NCBI RefSeq assembly: GCF_037975245.1
Contig: NC_092579.1
Span: forward strand, 379,001-443,000
Source of the DNA: Apostichopus japonicus
Taxonomy: Eukaryota > Echinodermata > Holothuroidea > Aspidochirotida > Stichopodidae
Direction of reading: 5' to 3'
Length of the DNA: 64,000 bases
Shown here: piece after piece, positions 28,101 through 34,100 of the stretch
Numbering within the stretch: position 1 is the first letter of the stretch
Layout of the letters: each line of letters opens with the position of its first letter
Notes under the pieces: model-generated
The model's database searches: none
What the model saw: the letters and a program-made list of their open reading frames with translations, nothing else
What the model was told of the DNA's origin: nothing
Made by a program: the position numbers and the translations under genes

Positions 28101-31100
28101 TGTACAGTGTGCTTTATACTACTACAGCTGTACAGTTTGCTTTATACTACTACAGCTGTACAGTTTGCTTTATACTACTACAGCTGTACAGTTTACTTTA
28201 TACTACTACAGCTGTACAGTTTGCTTTATACTACTACAGCTGTACAGTGTGCTTTATACTACTGCAGCTGTACAGTTTGCTTTATACTACTACAGCTGTA
28301 CAGTTTGCTTTATACTACTACAGCTGTACAGTTTGCTTTATACTACTACAGCTTTATACTACTACAGCTGTACAGTTTGCTTTATACTACTACAGCTGTA
28401 CAGTTTGCTTTATACTACTACAGCTGTACAGTTTACTTTAAACTACTACAGCTGTACAGTTTACTTTATACTACTACAGCTGTACAGTGTGCTTTATACT
28501 ACTACAGCTGTACAGTTTGATAATCAAACATTTATTTGTCTTGCAGAGTCTCACTCTCGCCAGCTAACAGAGCATTGATCAATTTATGGATACCATCCGC
28601 CTTTCTCAGAGGCAAGAATAAAGATGGCTTCCATGTTTATCAGGTAACATGTAGTTAGTGAAAAAATGTTCTTCTGTGGCAAAAGCTAGATTAAGGCCAT
28701 GGAACTACTAGATAGTTCACTGCCATAGCAGCATCGTCGATGAAAACCATAGTGTGAAATTTATACATTTTAGGATCTATAAAGCTGCCATTGAAAATAG
28801 TGCATTAGTATGTCATGCAACTTATATAAGGTAGGACTTACACTACCTCCAATTAAGAATAAACCATCAAGTATGTCATGTAACTTATATAAGGTAGGAC
28901 TTACACTACCTCCAATTAAGAATTAACCATCAAGTATGTCATGTAACTTATATAAGGTAGGACTTACACTACCTCCAATTAAGAATAAACCATCAAGTAT
29001 GTCATGTAACTTATATAAGGTAGGACTTACACTACCTCCAATTAAGAATTAACCATCAAGTATGTCATGTAACTTATATAAGGTAGGACTTACACTACCT
29101 CCAATTAAGAATAAACCATCAAGTATGTCATGTAACTTATATAAGGTAGGACTTACACTACCTCCAATTAAGAATAAACCATCAAGTATGTCATGCAACT
29201 TATATAAGGTAGGACTTTCACTACCTCCAATTAAGAATAAACCATCAAGTATGTTATGTAACTTATATAAGGTAGGACTTACACTACCTCCAATTAAGAA
29301 TTAACCATCAAGTATGTCATGTAACTTATATAAGGTACAGTAGGACTTACACTACCTCCAATTAAGAATAAACCATCAAGCATGTCATGCAACTTAGATA
29401 AGGTAGGACTTACACTACCTCCAATTAAGAATAAACCATCAAGTATGTCATGTAACTTATATAAGGTAGGACTTTCACTACCTCCAATTAAGAATTAACC
29501 ATCAAGTATGTCATGTAACTTATATAAGGTAGGACTTACACTACCTCCAATTAAGAATTAACCATCAAGTATGTCATGTAACTTATATAAGGTACAGTAG
29601 GACTTTCACTACCTCCAGTTAAGAATAACCACCATCAAGCATGTCATGTAACTTATATAAGGTAGGACTTACACTACCTCCAATTAAGAATAAACCATCA
29701 AGTATGTCATGCAACTTATATAAGGTACAGTAGGACTTTCACTACCTCCAATTAAGAATAAACCATCAAGTATGTTATGTAACTTATATAAGGTAGGACT
29801 TACACTACCTCCAGTTAAGAATAAACCATCAAGTATGTCATGTAACTTATATAAGGTACAGTAGGACTTTCACTACCTCCAGTTAAGAATAACCACCATC
29901 AAGCATGTCATGTAACTTATATAAGGTAGGACTTACACTACCTCCAATTAAGAATAAACCATCAAGTATGTCATGCAACTTATATAAGGTACAGTAGGAC
30001 TTACACTACCTCCAATTAAGAATAAACCATCAAGTATGTCATGTAACTTATATAAGGTACAGTAGGACTTTCACTACCTCCAGTTAAGAATAAACCATCA
30101 AGTATGTCATGTAACTTATATAAGGTACAGTAGGACTTTCACTACCTCCAATTAAGAATAAACCATCAAGTATGTCATGTAACTTATATAAGGTACAGTA
30201 GGACTTTCACTACCTCCAATTAAGAATAAACCATCAAGTATGTCATGTAACTTATATAAGGTAGGACTTACACTACCTCCAATTAAGAATTAACCATCAA
30301 GTATGTCATGCAACTTATATAAGGTACAGTAGGACTTTCACTACCTCCAGTTAAGAATAAACCATCAAGTATGTCATGCAACTTATATAAGGTACAGTAG
30401 GAATTTTAATACCTCCAATTAAGAATAAACCATCAAGTATGTCATGTAACTTATATAAGGTAGGACTTACACTACCTCCAATTAAGAATTAACCATCAAG
30501 TATGTCATGTAACTTATATAAGGTAGGACTTACACTACCTCCAATTAAGAATAAACCATCAAGTATGTCATGTAACTTATATAAGGTAGGACTTACACTA
30601 CCTCCAATTAAGAATAAACCATCAAGTATGTCATGTAACTTATATAAGGTACAGTAGGACTTTCACTACCTCCAATTAAGAATAAACCATCAAGTATGTC
30701 ATGTAACTTATATAAGGTAGGACTTACACTACCTCCAATTAAGAATTAACCATCAAGTATGTCATGCAACTTATATAAGGTACAGTAGGACTTTCACTAC
30801 CTCCAGTTAAGAATAAACCATCAAGTATGTCATGCAACTTATATAAGGTACAGTAGGACTTTCACTACCTCCAATTAAGAATAAACCATCAAGTATGTCA
30901 TGTAACTTATATAAGGTAGGACTTACACTACCTCCAATTAAGAATTAACCATCAAGTATGTCATGTAACTTATATAAGGTAGGACTTACACTACCTCCAA
31001 TTAAGAATAAACCATCAAGTATGTCATGTAACTTATATAAGGTAGGACTTACACTACTGTTACGTTGGAATGCGAGAGGTCTCGATAATTAATTTTTAAC

Positions 31101-34100
31101 GAGACACAAGCCTGGGTTCGTTTCCATAAGGAACACAGACAAATTGACGAGTCTAGAGAATTTGAATGAGAACGTAAACTATATTGAACAATGGAGTTTG
31201 AACCAACAACAACAAATGGTAATTACAAATATATAAAAAATTACTCACAAACTTAACAAGATAGGATACACTTTAAAACACGCTGGTCTCTCCTAACGGC
31301 GATATCTCACAGCGGTCACGACCTTGATGACGACGATTCTCGGTCCGTTGTACCGCGGAATTCACTGGTCCTCGACGAAGTTTCTCGCGATCCCAGAAAC
31401 AGCAGTCACCTTCTTTCCGGCGATGCTCCAAAATAGAAGACGGACTTCCAGCCACAGTCGAGTGAAGCACAAGTCAAACTTCTCGCCGACTAAATATTAC
31501 CAGAGTCAGTCCAAAATCAGCTTTATAGCCACCAACTCCTGGCGTAACGAACTTCCTCAACGGAGACAGAAATTCTTCACCTTCTCCGAAATAACGACTG
31601 GAAAACTGTAGTTTCACAGCAAAGTCCTCATTAAACTTCTGAATGGAAGTGTAGAATCAATCTTGGTATCGATATCTCAATCCCTCAGAAACTACTGGCA
31701 GTTGAGCACTGACGATATATAGTAGAATGGTATAATATGTGTCGTCGCTTGTATTCGTTCAGAAACTGAGAAACTTTCAGATCTGGGCGGGTTTTTATAC
31801 GATTCGCCATGTCAAGAATCATCTAGATCTTTCTTGATACACCTGAGTAACAACTCGACCCAGTTTCTCCATTCTTGGAAGTCCTTTGCATATCTCGCGA
31901 ACATTCCAGAGAATCCACGAAAATGTGTGCACAGCTTACACGCGATTTCACGTAAACCGACGTTAACCCGAGACCAGCGTGTCATCATAAGGAATATACC
32001 AGAACAATCGTGTATTATAACATTCTGACACGGTAACCCGACCTAATTTCTCAAATATTGATTCATCACGTAGGCAATTTCAAATACTTTCTATATTATA
32101 ACATTAGGTTCCTCACTAGCAGTTACTAGCGTTAGGCTACAATGGGCCCTCGTAACACTACCTCTAATTAAGAATAAGCCATCAAGTATGTGATTTATTC
32201 ACCGACCCAATGCTCCCAAACTAATTTTATGTGCCAGTTAGTATGTTTATTAACCTTGTATTATAAATGGTGAAGTCCTATTTGCTGTGGAGTTTAGAGT
32301 TATATGACTTTCATTCCAGGTTTATGTTAGAATACGTGATGAAGAGTGGAACATTTACCGACGATACTCTGAATTCAGAGAACTTCACCTACGAATGCGG
32401 AAAGCGTATCCAATTGTCAACACCTTTGACTTTCCACCAAAGAAAACTGTTGGAAATAAGGTATTTATAAGGTTCATTTGTGTTTTACAACATAAGCATT
32501 AACAAATCAATATTAATGTTGTTGGTGTAAAGTATATTTTCTGATAATGAGAATGCAAGGATGTAATCAGAATGATTTTATTACATATCTTAAAGAATGG
32601 TTCCCTCAAGAAAAAGGAGCAAATTATTAATAGAATCCTGAACTATTACCACATGCAGTTTGCTTGTCATCATATTGTTTTGTACTGCATTACACCTCTA
32701 ATGCAATGATTATCATAATATTATACTTGTACACCATTACACCTTTAATGCTTAGCAAGCATTCCAAGAGTATCATCTGTACAAATTGGAAAGACTTTAC
32801 ATTCCTCACCAAAACCAATTCTTAATCTTTGGCAGGATGCTAAGTTTGTGGAATCTCGGAGGAAGAAACTTCAGCACTATCTTCGATGTATCATCAACTT
32901 TGCTCTATCAAATTTCTCCAAGCTGTCTGAGAATCCTAGCAAAGAGTCATTGATTACACTTCTTCCATTTTTCGGGTAAAGTAATTTTGTTGCATCTTTC
33001 TGTATCAATTTTATTGATTCCTTGCTGAATCATTGTGGCCATGATGCTGTGTGTATGCATGGGTGTGTGTTTGTTATGCCTTGGTTTGTAAACATGATAA
33101 CTCAATATTCTAAAGGTGGATGGACTTCAAACTTTGTATGTACATGCAACATATTGAGTTCTTGGATGCTATTGTTTTTTGGCTGGGATCAACGGTCATA
33201 CTAGGTCACCACAGGTCAAACTTTGAAAACCTTGTAAATACTATAACTCAGTATTACATCGTTGGATGGATGCCAAACTTGGCATGTACATGCAACATAT
33301 TGAGTTCTCGGCTGCTTTTGTTTTGGCTGGGATCAACGGTCATACTAGGTCATCAGAGGTCAATCTGTGTAACTCAAAAAATTAATCGTGTATTAACTTC
33401 ATACTTGGTATGTGGATCCATCTTATTGAGTACAAGAAACCTATTTTTTTTCTGTGAAGTTTAATAGTCTTCAAAGTTTCAAAGTCTGAAAACCTTGAAA
33501 TCATGGTAACTCCAAAACTAAAGCTATAAATAATATGTGCTTTCTTCAATGCTAAGATTTTCTTTTGGGTGAACATAGTTGGTAACCTTCTTTTCAGTTT
33601 AGTTTTGTGAAGGGGCTCTATAAGTCTTCAAGAAAAACAAACAGTCATCCAGGAAATGAAGTCTGCTTCAAACAGTTGCTTTAACCCACTCAAAAGGGCT
33701 CTTACTGGTTTTCACCCTCTGAGCTTCAAGGGGTCAACAGGTTACCTCTAATGGTTTAAAAATTTGCCATTTTCTCTATGATTTATACTAGGTGACTTTG
33801 CTTTGGCAGTAGGTTGTGAAAATTATGTCAGTATATAAACAATGTCATGTAACTCTTATTTATTAATAACATTGGTTAAAGGGATGGTTGGTACAGTTCA
33901 TTAAAACTATAAGAAAGCCTATAAAAATAAAATTCTACACTGAAAAGTCCTTACCAGTGGATGTATGGTTGATGTCCTCTAAGAGTACTGCAAATAAGAG
34001 ATGGAATCTCTGATCTGTTATGGTTCTCACTTAATTCTTGGAAAAACATTAAACTCACTTGCTCTACATTAATAATTTATTTGTAATTTTAAGTAACTTG

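Noticed and set aside
26360-28578. Three overlapping long plus-strand open frames (up to 709 codons) rich in Leu, Tyr and Thr
   Set aside because: All are translations of the CTACTACAG array. The 28- and 16-bp units are not multiples of 3, so each frame cycles through the same peptide. They lie inside an SNX29 intron.
31273-32028. Short frames inside the 31058-32157 insertion
   Set aside because: They lie within a probable LTR, on both strands, and have no gag or pol similarity that I can see.
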